DNA from: Enoplolaimus lenunculus
Taxonomy: Eukaryota; Nematoda; Enoplea; Enoplida; Thoracostomopsidae
NCBI GenBank assembly: GCA_030248215.1
Contig: JASANG010001451.1
Coordinates: 124,001-188,000, forward strand
Length of the DNA stretch: 64,000 nucleotides
Direction of reading: 5' to 3'
Of this stretch, positions 1 through 13,055 are shown piece by piece (positions within the stretch are counted from its first letter, which is position 1; each line of letters begins with the position of its first letter). Under the pieces are notes generated by a model. That model did no database searches, had not been told where the DNA came from, and saw nothing but the letters and a program-made list of their open reading frames with translations. The position numbers were made by a program, and so were the translations under genes.

Positions 1-454
1 CGCCTAAATCCCCTATTTATCCAAAACACTTGAAAATTGAACCACATTTTTCGGGCGCTTTTGTATATTATAGTCCTTTAACCAGCCCGCAACGTACGTT
101 TTCTTTTTCCTTTGAGTACCACACTTAAAAATCAATTTAAAACTTAAATATCTACTCATGAAACAAGGGCAGCAGTTTTTTTTAAAGATCCGCTCCATAA
201 TGTTACCATTGGGTGTACGATAAGGTGCTCATTTGCAGGGTTTTGGCTTTATCCGTACGAACATACGAGTGAACCCCACAGCTATAATGTGGTCGACGAT
301 CAATATTAATAGACCATACTTTTCGCGTGTGGTAGGTTCGAAAAGTTAAGTGTGATAGCGTTCCAAATGCATGGACGTTTGGAGCACTGAATTTCAGATT
401 CGGATACTTGTTGCTCAAGGAACATCACCGCTTTCTCCTAAATTTAATATATCG

Positions 455-503
455 TAGAAAATTTTTTAGCCCCATAGCAAGGTGAGCTCGCTACGGGCCT
501 GCG
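455..503 (-). mobile_element. Family A MITE fragment (GTAGCCAG ends)
   Basis: One end of the ~165-bp family A element is recognisable: a TTTTTTAGCCCC...GCAAGGTGAGCT block followed by GCTACGGGCC. The other end is absent. Confidence 0.5.
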
Positions 504-984
504 ATAGTTGTAGCCAAGATGAACTGTTGAATGCTATTAACTAATTTTTGTAGCACTATTAAATTCTACAAATATAGTTTACTTTCTATAAGTTTTCAAT
601 TCAAAAAGCCACTCTTCAGCAACCACAATATTTTTTGCAAGTAGTACTGCCGCGCACATTGAGACTTTTAAAACGACTAACGAAGGTATGACACAGAAAA
701 TAATACCGTATTTGTGACACGGTATGGAACGGTAGGTTTTTAGCCCGAAAATGAACCAATTGTTAAACTCAATTTCTTAGCGACGTACATAGCTACTCGC
801 AGCAGGATAGCCCCAGTTAATATATATCAGTAGTGTATACAACGGGGACACAATATGTGGATATATTCCAAGCGAAAATTTCTAGAGAAACAATGTGAAG
901 ATACTTTTACAGGCGTCAGAATACCCTATTGAATAACTGAGGTCAGAAAAAATGTTCTCGCTTGTTACAGCGCCTTGTGAAAAC

Positions 985-1045
985 GGATTAAATAAAGTTA
1001 TACCCTGCCGAAATGAAACCCTGGCTTACGCGTCTGGTTAAGGCA
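985..1045 (-). mobile_element. Family C MITE terminus
   Basis: The block AAAGTTATACCCTGCCGAAATGAAACCCTGGCTTACGC (quoted in part) matches ends seen near 17190, 30790, 36830 and 41630. The shared terminus reads outward as GTAGCCAGGATTTCATTTCG followed by a TATAACTTT-type stretch. Confidence 0.4.
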
Positions 1046-1236
1046 TATGTTGACAAAGACAGCCGTCAGTTTTTAAACCTCAATGTGTTCGCGAAAATGA
1101 AAGCCTAATGGAGCTATGAAACAAGCCGGGTGCAAAGCAGCTTGATTTCGCTAGCGAAAGTTTAAGGTCCGCCGGGTGTATTTATTCCCGAAAGGCGTCT
1201 CAAAACACTGAAACTGTAAAGATAGAATATAATCAG

Positions 1237-1460
1237 GGCCTATATTCTCAAATGTGTATAGCAACTATTATCAGATTGTAATAGGTTTTCAAACTCACTA
1301 AGTATTGCAGTTGTCGCACTCAAAATTAGTACAGAAGTAGAGCAAATGATGTGCGAAAAATGAGCTAAATTTTGTGCCTCAGCATTCACTTTTACCAACT
1401 TTAGCAGTGATTATAACTAAATTACTCGATAATTATACTGATTTGTAAGAGTGTACCGAA
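1237..1460 (+). mobile_element. Inverted-repeat MITE, family of the 37989-38196 element
   Basis: The left end GGCCTATATTCTCAAATGTG followed by TATAGCAACTATTATCAG closely matches the left end of the 37989 element. The right end is diverged, so the end coordinate is approximate. Confidence 0.45.
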
Positions 1461-1931
1461 GGGCGCCGACTTACTTGAAATACATATCCCAAAAAAATTT
1501 GTACCAATGATGTAGGCAAGGCTGCCAGCTGGCTATTCAAGACCCAGTAGCGCATCCAGAAAACTTTGATGCGGGAACACCACGCGATATATAATAGTGA
1601 AAAAAGCTCACGAGTGAAACGAATGTAAAACCAAATAAAGACTCATGTTACTACTTTTAGAGGTGTCTTGCTTTTACATCAAACTGCAACAAAATACGCC
1701 TAGGCTTTACACCACTGATCACAACAATTGAGCGTATTATACTTAGTTTTAGGCCATTCCTTTAGTTTTATGCTAACCCTTACGCAAGAGGCTAAGTGTT
1801 ATGTTGGATATTACGCTTACCCTTAAGCGCCTTAATGTAACATTGGCCATCGTTTTGAATCCCAATCTTCAGGCTACGAATTTGAGTTTAGCCGCTAGAC
1901 ATTACCGTCTAGGTAAACATTAGCCAAATAC

Positions 1932-2095
1932 GGGCCTGTAGCTATAGGGGGGCGAGGGGTCTCTGCCACCCTGGAAAAATGTTGACCCCTCCTAGATAAT
2001 TTTCAACCTTACTTGTAAGTGATCGAATACTCTTGTATGCGCCTCCTGAAAAATATTTAGTCCAACCCTAACAAGGTGACCTGCTTACAGGCCTG
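1932..2095 (-). mobile_element. Family A MITE
   Basis: Terminal GGGCCTGTAGCTA and ACAGGCCTGG bracket the family core (CTTGTAAGT..ATCGAA..CTTGTATGCGCCTCCTGAAAAAT). The core is inverted relative to the copies at 28660 and 59584. Confidence 0.6.
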
Positions 2096-3203
2096 GTGAA
2101 ACATCTCCGAAACTTTCGAAGTCTTTCAATCTTCAACAAAAGTATATATTAAACAAAAGATCGGAAAGTAAACAAACTCAGCCCACAGAGGCAAAAATAA
2201 ACACAAACGTACAGTTCTTGAACTTGTGGGGTATTCCAGAGTATTTCGAATACAAACCACCAAGAATCCAAACAACATGAACCGGTATTACAGAGAACGG
2301 TTGTATGGAAAACGTCTAAATATTGAGGAAATTTGGACCGCTTTAGACGCGGTTAGTTGGCCGATTTCTATGGCTTTTCGGTATTGGAAAGCGGTAATAG
2401 GGTTAAATTTAGATGCTGGATTAATTTCAGTGTCTTTTTTAAAATTGAAAATAAAAAATTACAAACCAAAAATAAATTAAATATAAACCGAGTCGAATGC
2501 TTCCACTGCTGGTACATTAATAGTTGTATCTGACTTTTATTAGCTAAGGCACCTCGGGTATCTTGAATATACCCGAGCTTCTAATATTTGTGCAATAAAT
2601 TGTTTATTGCGTGAGTAATTTTAGATCAACTTCGGTGTCAAAACGTATTTCAGAAATTTTTGAAATGGCTAGGCTAGCTTTGTATATTTGGGCCCAAAAT
2701 GTTACTTTTAGCAAAACAGCGTTGTTTTCAAGTAGTAACATTTCATTAAATAAATATTAATATATATCCTGATAATACTAAAGTGTTTTGAATAAATTGG
2801 TGCAGTACAAACGACAGCTTACTTTCGCGAGACCCAGCTTAGTGTTCATAATAAATAATCGTGCTAAATAAATCATCTTCGAAGTTGCCGCGCAGCAAAC
2901 CTAGCTACATTGCTGGCTTTTCCCGCCAATTAACAAACAAGCGCACCGGCTTCGGCAACATTCTCGCCGTAATTTCTACACTTTTAGGTTTACGTTCTTG
3001 CCACAGCTTATAAGAAAGAACATGTGGTACATGAGCGTAGAAAACGCTACGCGCTCCAGCGAATCAAAAGGAGGGACCACCAAAGCCATGGCGATTCAAT
3101 AGAGATCAAATCAAAATTAGGTTTAAAACATTAATGCTAAAATTACGTTTGTTACTGGCTCGTTTCGCTCGCAGGCTTTTTTTCTCTTATATATCGCGCG
3201 CAG

Positions 3204-3240
3204 CCCTCGTCAGAAATTTCTGGATCCGCCTGTGGCTACA
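3204..3240 (-). mobile_element. Family B MITE terminus
   Basis: CGTCAGAAATTTCTGGATCC is the diagnostic end of family B. Only this end is clear. Confidence 0.45.
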
Positions 3241-3587
3241 CGAATATAATGGCGTAGCAACATAGTATTTTTTGAATTATTAATGTAAAACTGGCGTTTT
3301 TTTGAGGGGCTGCCCGAAACTTAATAGGCCTAGAATAAACGTTAGTTACTCTGAGCTCCAGCAAAATATACGGATTATATGGGTTATATGTCATTTTATA
3401 CGTGACACGTGCAATACCAGAAGGCCATAATTGACATTACAAGATGACAAACGTGGGGGGCCGAAATCTAATGGTACTCCCTGTAAATGAGCCCCCTCGT
3501 CATGATAAAAAACCATTTAGCTGTAAATTTAAAGGGCAGCATTTAAAGCTGTGAAAAATAGTATTGTGTACATTAGCCACAGCCTAA

Positions 3588-3667
3588 TCATAATAATAGT
3601 AATAATAGTAATAATAATAATAATAATAATATTAATATTATTATTATTATTATTAATATTAATAATG
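3588..3667. repeat. TAA/ATT trinucleotide microsatellite, self-complementary
   Basis: A run of TAA-type units is followed directly by ATT-type units, so the tract can fold on itself. Confidence 0.9.
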
Positions 3668-4954
3668 CTACATCTGGTATAGAGTTTAAGGATGTAATGT
3701 GTTAAATTTGGAATAAACATATTAAATATATACTTTTTTAGCGTTTCTTTAATAATCATAACGCATATTACGTTCAGTGACAAGCGAAGCCGCATTACGT
3801 CAACGAAAAACTATTTTCAAAATAGAACGCGAAATCTATGAAAAATCAACCTATAAAAATAAAAAAATAGAAATCTGGAACGGAATTCTAAATTCGGTTA
3901 GACAAAATATTCAACAAACAATATGTTTAGAGTTATATTTTGAATTAGAAAAACGCTTGTATTAGATATTAATCAAAATTATATAAGATAATCCCACAGT
4001 TTTATAACTTCGTGGTCCGCGAAAACAGTTTTAGTTTCCAAGATTGGACCCCCCAACGGTCGCTCCCAAATTTTTTTAGGTTTGAGGGGTGCTTCCGCTA
4101 GCACTGCTGATAATAGTAGTGTCAAGAGATTGCCAAGTTTTTGTTAGGCACAACCCATTGCATTATTGACAAATTGTTAGCGATCAGTAAGTTTACTTTA
4201 AAACTAAAAAATATGTAACATTGTTTACATAAAAGTATTAATTACCAAAACGATTCGACAAGAAGTTACAAAAAACCCAGTCCGGACCATTGCCAAAAGG
4301 GATGGGCGGATGGGCCTCAGCATTTGAATCAATTTTGGTCATCATTCCTGTTTACCTTCCCATATGATAACATTTCATTTGATAGAACGCAAAGGTTCTT
4401 CTCCTCAATATTACTGTTTTTCATTTTTATGAGCCTAAAAGCCATATATTTGTAAGCCTAAGCCGATGGTTAAAAATATAAGACATATGGAGAATAAGCA
4501 ATAATTATAGATTAGTATCTAACACCAGTGTTTATTATTTTCGTCAGTGTATCCCCAATATTACGCCTAACTCTAAACATTTAGGCTAAAAATATAACAA
4601 ATCAAAACATTATGTCTATAGATAAGTGCCAAAGAGTATATACTGGGTATTATTTTCCTAAGCCAAAAACTAAAAATATAAGAAATGTAGAAAACAAGCT
4701 ATAATTAAAGAAAGTGTCGAACAATTTTGTGCACCTACTGCGTTAAGTTAATAGGTATCAAGGTTCGCGCTTAGCAAACCGTAAAGTGATTTGGTGTCAA
4801 CCCGAACAGATACATGTGACATAATTAATAAAATTATTAATCTGTCATTAGCACGCGCTTGTTTTCAGATTCAATATAGGAGCATAGTAATTATTCTTCG
4901 TTTATGAAAGGTCAACTTAGCAGGGAGTAAACTAATAGTGCAAACAACGGAAAC

Positions 4955-5292
4955 GGGCTGTGACCAAAATAGCAGAAACAGAAAACGAATATTTGGTTAA
5001 AAAATGTTTTATTTTGCATCCAATACAAAAAAACAACTATGCAAATATTCGCTGAGTTTTGCTAACTTTCACTGAAAAAATAGATTCACACAAATTTCAG
5101 CAATTTCAAATAAATTTTGTTTTAGTTTTCAGTTAAAAAGTAATAAATGTAGCAGATTTCTAGTGAAAACTTGAATGACTCTTAAACGGTTTGCAGCAGA
5201 ATATGAACCGACAAAAGTGGTATTTCTGTTATTTCTATAACGAAAACGAACACTGATTTTTACCAAAAACGAATATCCGGTTACACCCTGCA
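4955..5292. mobile_element. Degenerate hAT-like MITE
   Basis: The right end CCGGTTACACCCTG resembles the hAT terminus at 27669 (CCGGTTGCACCCTG). An imperfect inverted match (GGGCTGTGACC and nearby AACAGAAAACGAATA against TTCTGTTATT..ACGAAAACGAA) marks the left side. No target duplication is clear. Confidence 0.35.
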
Positions 5293-5691
5293 TATTAATA
5301 CTAACAGCGGTTATTTATCAATTGAAGCTAAATTTTACCCCGAGGGCCCTATCTCCGAAATAAGTTTTTTGTATAACATGTACTTGTAACAAATTTTGGC
5401 AAAAAAATTTAAATCAAAAGATGTAATTTTTAATATTTACCACAGCTAAGCAACCACCTAAAGTTGTGGAAGTCTTAAAACATAAATGCAAGCTTAAACC
5501 GTGATGTGACATTTTTTTAAATACTTGATAATATAAAAATAACCCTTTTAACAAATTTTGTGCTTTTATGATTATTACTTTCAAAACATCACCTAAGACC
5601 TTAATTTGCAGGGTGACTGTTCCATTTTCCATCAGGATCACCATAAATTCTTGTGCGCTTCCCATCCACAATTTACGCCTATGCTTGGACA

Positions 5692-5875
5692 CTTAGACTT
5701 AGTCTTAGAACAAGATTTGCCTAGGCATATGCCTAAGTTTAAGCCTTGACCGAAACCTTTGCCTAAATCTTAACTTAAACCTTTGCCTGAATCATAACCT
5801 AAACCTTTGGTTAAGCCTTTGCCTAGACCTGTACGTACACAAGCCTTCATATAAGCATAAGCCTAAGCCTAAAAT
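5692..5875. repeat. Degenerate CCTAAG/CCTAAA tract
   Basis: Many variant hexamers (GCCTAAG, GCCTAAA, ACCTTTGCCTA) form a diverged array. It is one of about a dozen such tracts spread through the window. Confidence 0.75.
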
Positions 5876-5967
5876 ACAACACTAAACACTAAATGAGAGA
5901 GAAGTCGAAAAGAGTCCTTTAGTTTGCAAGACCTCCACAATTAAACAAGTTTTTTAGCTAAACTTAC

Positions 5968-6235
5968 CACTTTTACATCGATTCAACTCTTCTCCACCGG
6001 TTGTTTTGCGTTTTGCCGTCACCGAAGTTGCGCCACGAATTCGGGATACATTAAAGCAAGTCGACGCGACGTGTCGCAATGGTACAATGGTGCTTTCAGC
6101 TCGATCAGACACCGGTTGTGGACCAACGAACCGTTCGGTTAACGAAAGCGATGGTATACTGTTGCTATTGTCGAAGGTAAATTGGCGTGACTGGCTGTTG
6201 TAGATCTTATTAGTGGTGAATTTTGAAGATGGTAT
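5968..6235 (-). CDS. RAPGEF1: RAPGEF1 (C3G) candidate exon, linker before the REM domain
   Basis: On the minus strand an acceptor (AATTATTGTAG at 6236-6246) opens a frame that stays open for 89 codons to a consensus donor (GTAAGT, 5962-5967). The exon begins in phase 0, as required by the exon ending at 13370, and ends in phase 1. The peptide (IPSSKFTTNKIYNS..., ...GGEELNRCKSG) is low-complexity and basic, and it shows no domain of its own. I assign it to RAPGEF1 from strand, order and matching phase, not from similarity. The intron separating it from the upstream exon would be about 7.1 kb and rich in MITEs. It could instead belong to an unrecognised minus-strand gene. A plus-strand frame over the same bases has no matching splice sites at its ends. 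Confidence 0.5.
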
Positions 6236-6789
6236 CTACAATAATTAAAAATGATTTTATATTTTTGCCGATAAAAACTATTTTCTTTAAGTTTGAATTG
6301 AATATTGTAAAACGAAAGAGACGAACTGTGATTATCGAGTTTAAACTGTCGTGGTGGCAAGTGGTAAGTTTTTGAACAATGTTTCTGAAATGTGGAATTA
6401 AAATGTTTTCAAGAAATTTTTAATGAAACCGTTTTATTTTAATAACACAAAATTTTCCGTTGATCCGTTCCGCATAGATATTTTGCATTTCATCTGAGAT
6501 CTAAAGTTGAAATAAGGACGCGGACTACCAGACACTCTCAGCATCTAAGATATTGATTTGGCAGGCATTATTTTATATTCTGGTTTGTTAGGTATATATA
6601 AAACAACGATTTCTTCACAGCAGGCAAATATTGCCTAGATTTAACTTAGCAGAAGGCAAAAATATTACAAGATTTCTCTACTCCGAATTAAAGTTTAATC
6701 GAGCAATTCCAATCGGAGCTGATCCCTACCCGTAGGCAGCAGTAACACCAAAGCACTGCATAATTAGCAATTGTATTGAACGCAGAAGA

Positions 6790-6955
6790 AAAAATACGGG
6801 CAAGTAAAGGCGGGTAACAATAAACGAATTTTGCGCGGGTAAAGTCAGCTAACGGGTAAAGAAATTTTGCGCGGGTATACCCGCGGGTAAAAAAATTAAA
6901 TTTCCGCGGGTAAAGCGCAGCGCGAGTACGAAAACTTTTTACCCATTTACACTTA
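6790..6955. repeat. GGGTAAA-rich inverted repeat element (family E related)
   Basis: Repeated GCGGGTAAA and complementary TTTACCC blocks alternate (CGGGTATACCCGCGGGTA). The ends resemble those of the 9918 and 46040 elements, but the ~300-bp core of those copies is missing. Confidence 0.5.
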
Positions 6956-7411
6956 TTATTCAAACGGTTGAGTAGGAGACGACTTTAAAATTGGTTAATG
7001 GTATACATCACATAAGCGTTGTGTCATTGATGTGTTATCGCGTTTTTAGATTACCGCAAGTTTTCAGCAGCTGTTTTAAATTGTTTTAAATAAATGTTAT
7101 ATATACAAATATACCATGAATTGAATCTGTCAGACAAATTATAATACTTAAGCAAGTTATAAAAGAACTGAACGCATTGTAAATTAAAGAAGTAACCGAA
7201 CAAGTTGTGATCTTATAAATAATGAGCAAAATTATTAAGCTACGGCTCGTGTACACTATCATCCATAAGCTTAAGCCCCCAGCCGAACTCGGAACCAAAG
7301 CAAAGCAAACGCCTAAGCTTGATGGAAAGCCAAAGTTACGCAAGCAACAGGAACTTCGAAAACTATGGGAAGAAATGTAGGAAAGCCTAGAGTAGCCTGA
7401 ATTTGCGCCAG

Positions 7412-7570
7412 GACCGCAGCCAGCTTACATTCCTAAAAGTGGGGCTAAAAAATTTTCAGAAGAGGTACAAGGGTTTTCGTTGACTTACAAGCAAGGTCGA
7501 CAATTATCTAGGGGGACCAAAATTTGTCCTGCGGGCTGAGCCCCGCTTACCCATCTTGGTTACGGGGCCG
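7412..7570 (+). mobile_element. Family A MITE
   Basis: The full family layout is present: CCGCAGCCAG end, GGGGCTAAAAAATTTTCAG, GGGTTTTCGTTGACTTACAA, a CTAGGGGG..CCAAAATTT block, and a TTGGTTACGGGGCC end. Confidence 0.65.
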
Positions 7571-7669
7571 GTTTGCACACAGATAGGTAGTCTCAAATAT
7601 GATTAATATTTGGTACTTGTTTGCTTCACCCACATATAGTCACCCATGCGAACATAATGGCCCTGACAC

Positions 7670-7742
7670 TAAGCCTAAACATAAGAACAAGAATAAGCTT
7701 AATCTTAAGCTTAAACCTAAGCCTAACCCTAAGCCTAAGCAT
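7670..7742. repeat. CCTAAG tract
   Basis: Variants of CCTAAG/CTTAAG/CCTAAA run in one orientation and end in CCTAAGCCTAAGC. Confidence 0.75.
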
Positions 7743-7956
7743 GTGATAATGTAACAATATAAACGCTGCTGGGGACACTCGCCTTCCTCTGAAATAACAC
7801 AAGTGTGGAAGGGGGGTAAGAAACTAAATAACTACTTATTCTTCATTCCGTTGACAAAAAAATGTTACACTGAAACTAATAAAGTGCCGGCTTGATTAAA
7901 GTAAAACTGAAAGTAGGCTAAGAGAGCGAGTATACACAACACAGAACGCTAAACGC

Positions 7957-8110
7957 AGTGGCGTAGCCAGAAGTTCATTTCGAGACAACATTAACCAGTT
8001 CTAAACTTATGAGCGATCATAGCAAGCGAGAAATTACTGTACAACTCTGCAGGTATAGCTTGTAAAAATACATTTTTCAAGCGTTTCTAAAAATTTCAGG
8101 AGACATATTT
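7957..8110 (+). mobile_element. Family C MITE (CAGTGGCGTAGCCAG end)
   Basis: It starts AGTGGCGTAGCCAGAAGTTC, with ATTTCGAGAC following. The right end is indistinct. A related piece with GAGCGAGTGTAGTAAGCGAG lies at about 15805-15900. Confidence 0.4.
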
Positions 8111-8589
8111 CCCTATCCCCCTATGGTAAACGCCCATAGACACGATATTATACCGAACTTTAACCAAACCGGAAGTACAGATATTGCAACAAAACAAAGT
8201 AGCATACAAACTCAAAGAGTGTAATTTGATCCGAAGATGAACATTTTATTCGGGTGACGTACACAGCATCGACGTTTGGTCACATTGTGTAATGTCGTAC
8301 CCTCAATTCGAATACAGATGTAAATTTAATACAAGAGTATTGTGGGGGTGACCAGTTTGATACGGTGAGGTTACGTGAAAATTTGAAATTACGATAGTTG
8401 TGGTGTGGGGGGTTGTTTCAACCATTTGATACCTGGAGATTAAGTGGAAATTTGCAATCACATCGGCTACTGTACACTTTGCCTTACAGTAATTTAGGCG
8501 TAGGCTTTGATAAAGATTCTGGCAGAAGTTGGAGTTCGGTTTAGCCTTAAATAAGCATTTTCGACATTTGTACACTTTTCCTCCAAAGG

Positions 8590-8755
8590 ATTGGGCGTAG
8601 ACTCAAGCTTAGGTTTCGGCTATAAGCTTGGGTTTCGGAAAAGGCTTTCCCAAGTTTAAGCCTAAGCCAAACCCAAAGCTTAAACCTAAGCGTTAACTTT
8701 GAATGTGTGGAAAAGTGTACAGTAGTCGGGGTTTCCGTAACCGAAGCCTAAGCCT
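8590..8755. repeat. CCTAAG tract with both orientations
   Basis: GCTTAGGTTTCGGC units face CCTAAGCC units within 170 bp, giving an inverted arrangement of telomere-like hexamers. Confidence 0.65.
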
Positions 8756-9917
8756 ATGCCTGTGGGAAAAGTGTATAATAGCCCAGACATGTGGTAGCCA
8801 CCTGAACATACTATAAGCGATCGCCAAAACAAATTTAGGACTTCCATGCTGTTAATTTCACAAGGCTTACAAGCGGGCTAAAACTTTTATGGGGGATTTT
8901 TAGAAGGGCTAAGTCCTCATACCCCCTCTAACTGCAGGCCCAAATCACGATTGTGCAAAATTGATAAGTCGTTTAGCATCTTCGAATAATACCTTAGAAA
9001 TTTCGTTGGAATTATTCATAGGTGTTAATGGCCTTAGTGTCAGTTAAATTTGCTTTAACTTTCAAATTTATAACTGCACAATTTCAAATTAAAATATCAA
9101 CTAAGATTCAAGATCTGGTAACCTTGGGCATCTGTATCTTCGGTTAGTATTGAAGAGGGTTCCGGGACCGGGTCGTCATAGCTAGTTTCGTCCACTGAAG
9201 TTAAGCGAAAGTTGATAAAATCTTAAAATTCTATATGCAAAAACTTACAAGTGCAAGAAGTCACAAGCTCACAATTTCCGCCCCCAGCGATGGAAGCATC
9301 CTAAATAAATCACTTAAAATGCTAAATTTTACATTCATTTTTAAAAAGTGAACTCACAATTTCAAAAGATTAAGAAACAAATTTCAATTTCCATACTACT
9401 TTATTTATTTCCAGAGAAGGTTAATTTAACGCAAACGTTACTTCGCGAGCAACCGACTCGATCGAGAAACTTTCTGAGCTTCAGGATCAAGTGGATTATT
9501 TTATTATCTAAAAAGTATCGTTTGTTCAGAAATTCCGGGATGAGGTAAATCACAGTATTTTTCGTTGTACACGCTCATTGGTTTCTTTTTTATCATTAAG
9601 CATTGAACAGCCAATTAAAGTATTTTAAAATATAAAACGAAACGATTAATTTTCTACGTTTGTTTGAGAACATAGAGCTGTACGCAAAGTTAACTTTAAT
9701 CTTAAAATAAATTCAACGTTTCAAAACTGTTTTTTTCGCATTCATGATGTTAAAGTAGAGTTTCCACTCTATTTTTTTCAAAGAAATTACGAAAAAAATA
9801 CGCTTAAAATTAAGTATTTTTAATCTTTCGATAACATATAGCATGACCTAGTTTTTTGCTCTTGATGAAAGCATCTGTTGCCATCGCTAAGATTCAAACC
9901 GGATCCTATCCAGACCG

Positions 9918-10315
9918 GGAAGTGGGTAAGGATTTTTTACCCGCCCCACGCTTTACCCGCGCTGAAAAGAATTTTTTACCCGTGCCTGAAGTCAAACCAG
10001 TATTTTAAAGATCGCTCGTGATTCGCGCTTTAACGAAGTTTTGTGATATAGCTTCAATGAATTTTACAAATGAATTGTACTAGAAACAACAAAATTTCAA
10101 ACCCAGGTAAATAAACTACAGGCCGCACCTGACCAGAAACAAAACAAACAATAGCGTAGGTTTTCCATCTTGAAACTTAAAAGTTTACACCGCGGGTAAA
10201 AACTGTGAATTTTTACCAGCGTGATAAAAATCTTTTCCCGCGCTCGCCTGAAATTCCTTACCCGACACGCGTTTACCGGCTGGTAAGCGCGGGTACCAGC
10301 GGGTAATGTCCCACT
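9918..10315 (+). mobile_element. Family E element, ~400 bp, TTTACCC/GGGTAAA ends
   Basis: Both flanks are rich in TTTACCC and GGGTAA. The core (CCAGTATTTTAAAGATCGC, then ACAAAACAAACAATAGCG) recurs in the same order at 46040-46393, so this is a dispersed element and not a local simple repeat. No coding capacity is evident. Confidence 0.65.
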
Positions 10316-10858
10316 CTCATCGTACTCCTAGTTTTCACAAAATCTAACCGACATTTTAGAAAAACAATCTGGAGTGATGTGAGTAATTTGACGAAACATA
10401 TGCTTGAGTTAAAACTGTTACAAATTTTAACTTTTTTGCTCAACCTCAATTTTCAAACAACTTGAGAGCAACAACCCTTTAATTTGGCACAAATTCAACC
10501 TGTAATCGTAATATTCCTAATAAAAATGGGCACATTTGCTTGAGGTAAACTTTCAAACTTCAACTTTTTGCTAAACCTCAATTTTTCAAACAGCTCGTAA
10601 CCAAATGTTTAAATTTCGAACTAAAACTTTACCTCTAATCGTAAAATTCCTACCAACAATTCGAAGCTAACATGGATGTCCAATAGGATGCGCAGCTGCA
10701 TACCCTGGCTTTCCTAAACAATTTTTATAAAAATAATTTTGTAATTTTGCAACCGCGACAGGCCTCTAAAGTTTTCTAACAGTTCCGCTCGTTTCCTCCG
10801 AACTAATACTAATGCTAAGTTAAGCAGTACCATATAGAGCACTATATAAAAATTTAGC

Positions 10859-10897
10859 TGCGGACGCGGTGGGGCTCGAACCCACGACGTACGGTGC
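10859..10897 (-). other. tRNA 3'-half-like fragment
   Basis: On the minus strand GTGGGTTCGAGCCCCAC forms a perfect 5-bp T-arm with a 7-base TTCGAGC loop, followed by an acceptor-like CGCGTCCGCA. No A box or 5' half is found upstream, so it is a tRNA-derived remnant (old SINE or fragment) and not a gene. Confidence 0.45.
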
Positions 10898-12199
10898 AAG
10901 AGAATTTAATTGTAAATATAAACAACCGTTTGTTTATTTTCAAACCTTAAAATCAATAAATTGACCCTTACTATTGTTTATTGCTTCATTTTAAAATACC
11001 CAAGATATAACGATATAAATTTCGAAACCGATATTCAATCATAAAATATACCTGAAATTATACTGGTTTCAATATAATTATACTATACGGATTAACCCCT
11101 AGGTTTATGATACGGGGGAATACCAGTAAGAAACTGGTTTGAACCGGATTAAACGAAGCAGTAGCTGTAAAATTTAAAGTATTTTCACTATATTTCTAGG
11201 CTTCCGCAAGTGAGAATACAATTTGAGTTTAGAAGCGTCCACTCTGTATATCTGCCAAATAATAAAAATATACGAACACAAATATAATTGTAACCTATGA
11301 ATAATTCCGTTAGGGATCAAAAACTGGCACAAACCAAAAAAACAAATATGGCCAAAATACACAATGCTTTTGTGAACAAAATTAAGCATTAAGGGTTTAG
11401 CTAATCGGGTTTGGCTTAAACGTTTTATTTAATACTTTTTCAAAGATATCAATTTTTGGGTTTGGCATTCATTTGAAATTATTCAAAAAATGACTTGTTT
11501 ACCAGGGCAAAAGTTATTTGAACGCAAACGCACGAGAATTTTTTAATAAAATTTAAGCACTTTTGCGCTGCGAGAAATTAAATTCCTTGTTGTTTTCATT
11601 GATAAATTTAAATCCGAACTGAATTACGAATTTAGAAAAATTTAATTTTTCCTGGTCCATATGCTTAGGCCCCTGGTTTTGTAATTCAAGTGTTTTCTTT
11701 ACAGTAAAATTATAGAATATTAGGCTTAAGCTGTCGGATATTGCGATTTAGCTCGCAGAGACTCGCGTTCAACTACTGAAACGTTGCCCTGAATCGAACT
11801 TTTTCAAATTTCATACAATTTTATACGATTTCGCTATTCAAATTTGGCACAGTGCCAACCAGTGCTTGCGTACCGAACCAATGAAATACAGGCGCCGCTA
11901 CCAAACACTTAAATCAAATCTGGTGCTGCAAAAAGGCGGAAGAATTATTATTGTGAGGCTTATTAGATTCATTGGGAGTACGAGCCCAGGCACTACTATG
12001 CATATATATTGGCCACAAGTGAACAGTTTTGACCACACATATTAAATATAGACGTACCGAAATGATCTAATTTCCGGCTGATGCCGTGGACTTTTATTTT
12101 GATTAGATTTTAAAGTGCCCCGGTGCCGGCCTTGCGAGTCTGCAGGATCGCTTGTGTTACGATGACCAGCCAATGTTACTCTGTGGAGAGTAACTGTAG

Positions 12200-12350
12200 T
12201 ATTAGTATATTCCTAAGCGTAAGCCTAAACATAAGCCTAATCTTCGGTGAAAGGATCAGCCTGTTGTGTAAACTTAAACATACGCCTAAGTCTCAGCGTA
12301 AGCATCAGCCTATAACTAAGCCTAAACAAAGAAATTAGTCTAAAGCTTAA
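12200..12350. repeat. CCTAAG tract
   Basis: Variant units (GCGTAAGCCTAAACATAAGCC, AAGTCTCAGCGTAAGC) extend about 150 bp. Confidence 0.7.
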
Positions 12351-13055
12351 GCTTACTCTATTAAAGATCCGCAAAAAATGGTTTGCCCGTCAAAGTAACA
12401 TGGTCCCGATGTCCCATAGGCTGTAAAACGGTTACATAGCGATTCTAATACGTGGTCAGATTAATATTCTGTAGGTGGCAAAAAGATTCAGGAGATCTAT
12501 GAAAGCATTTTTCATTATTTACTAGCATGGACGGATCTTATCTAGGGGAACCGAAATTTTTCTGCGGGGTGACGGAATTCTCCACGACTCCGCTGTGGTA
12601 ACAACTCCTTGTTTTGGTACATAAGCAAGATCGCGGCGACCTGTTAAACTGTGAAAAGAGCCAACAATTTCCGGGTTCACAGGCGGCAAATTCAAAAATA
12701 ATTTGCAAACATAATCACAGCTTCCAAGTTGGACGGCGAAATGGCCTTCAGTAAAAGCCAAACCCTCCGCCTGAGCCTGAACCTAAGCCTGTGGAAGTAA
12801 CTGTACAAAAGCCGATGGGTGTAGAAAAATGACCAAAGATGGTTCAGTTAGTTAAAACCAACAAGTTTAAAATAGTGCTCGGACGTCAAATGGCGTTTTC
12901 AAAGTTTAAAAATTGTTCGCGATGCGTTTCAAAATTGAAAGATGTTTTATTTTTTTGTGCCAATGCAATTATTGAGGTATGCAAATATTTACTGGGCTTT
13001 CTAAAAATTTAAATCGAATTGAGTGCAATCATTGGTTGATGCCTTGCATATTTAA

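Larger units (their letters stand above)
1..5967. other. Intron or flank downstream of the last visible RAPGEF1 exon
   Basis: No coding exon could be supported here. The stretch is AT-rich and holds MITE pieces, an AT microsatellite, a hAT-like element and a CCTAAG tract, each listed separately. The REM and RasGEF exons expected after the exon ending at 5968 were looked for on the minus strand and not found, so they probably lie off the left edge. Confidence 0.5.

Noticed and set aside
5414-5692. Minus-strand open frame containing GDVLKVIII and LLKGLFLYYQVF, considered as the start of the RAPGEF1 REM domain
   Set aside because: The resemblance is confined to a few hydrophobic positions, the splice phases do not fit clearly, and it borders a CCTAAG tract.
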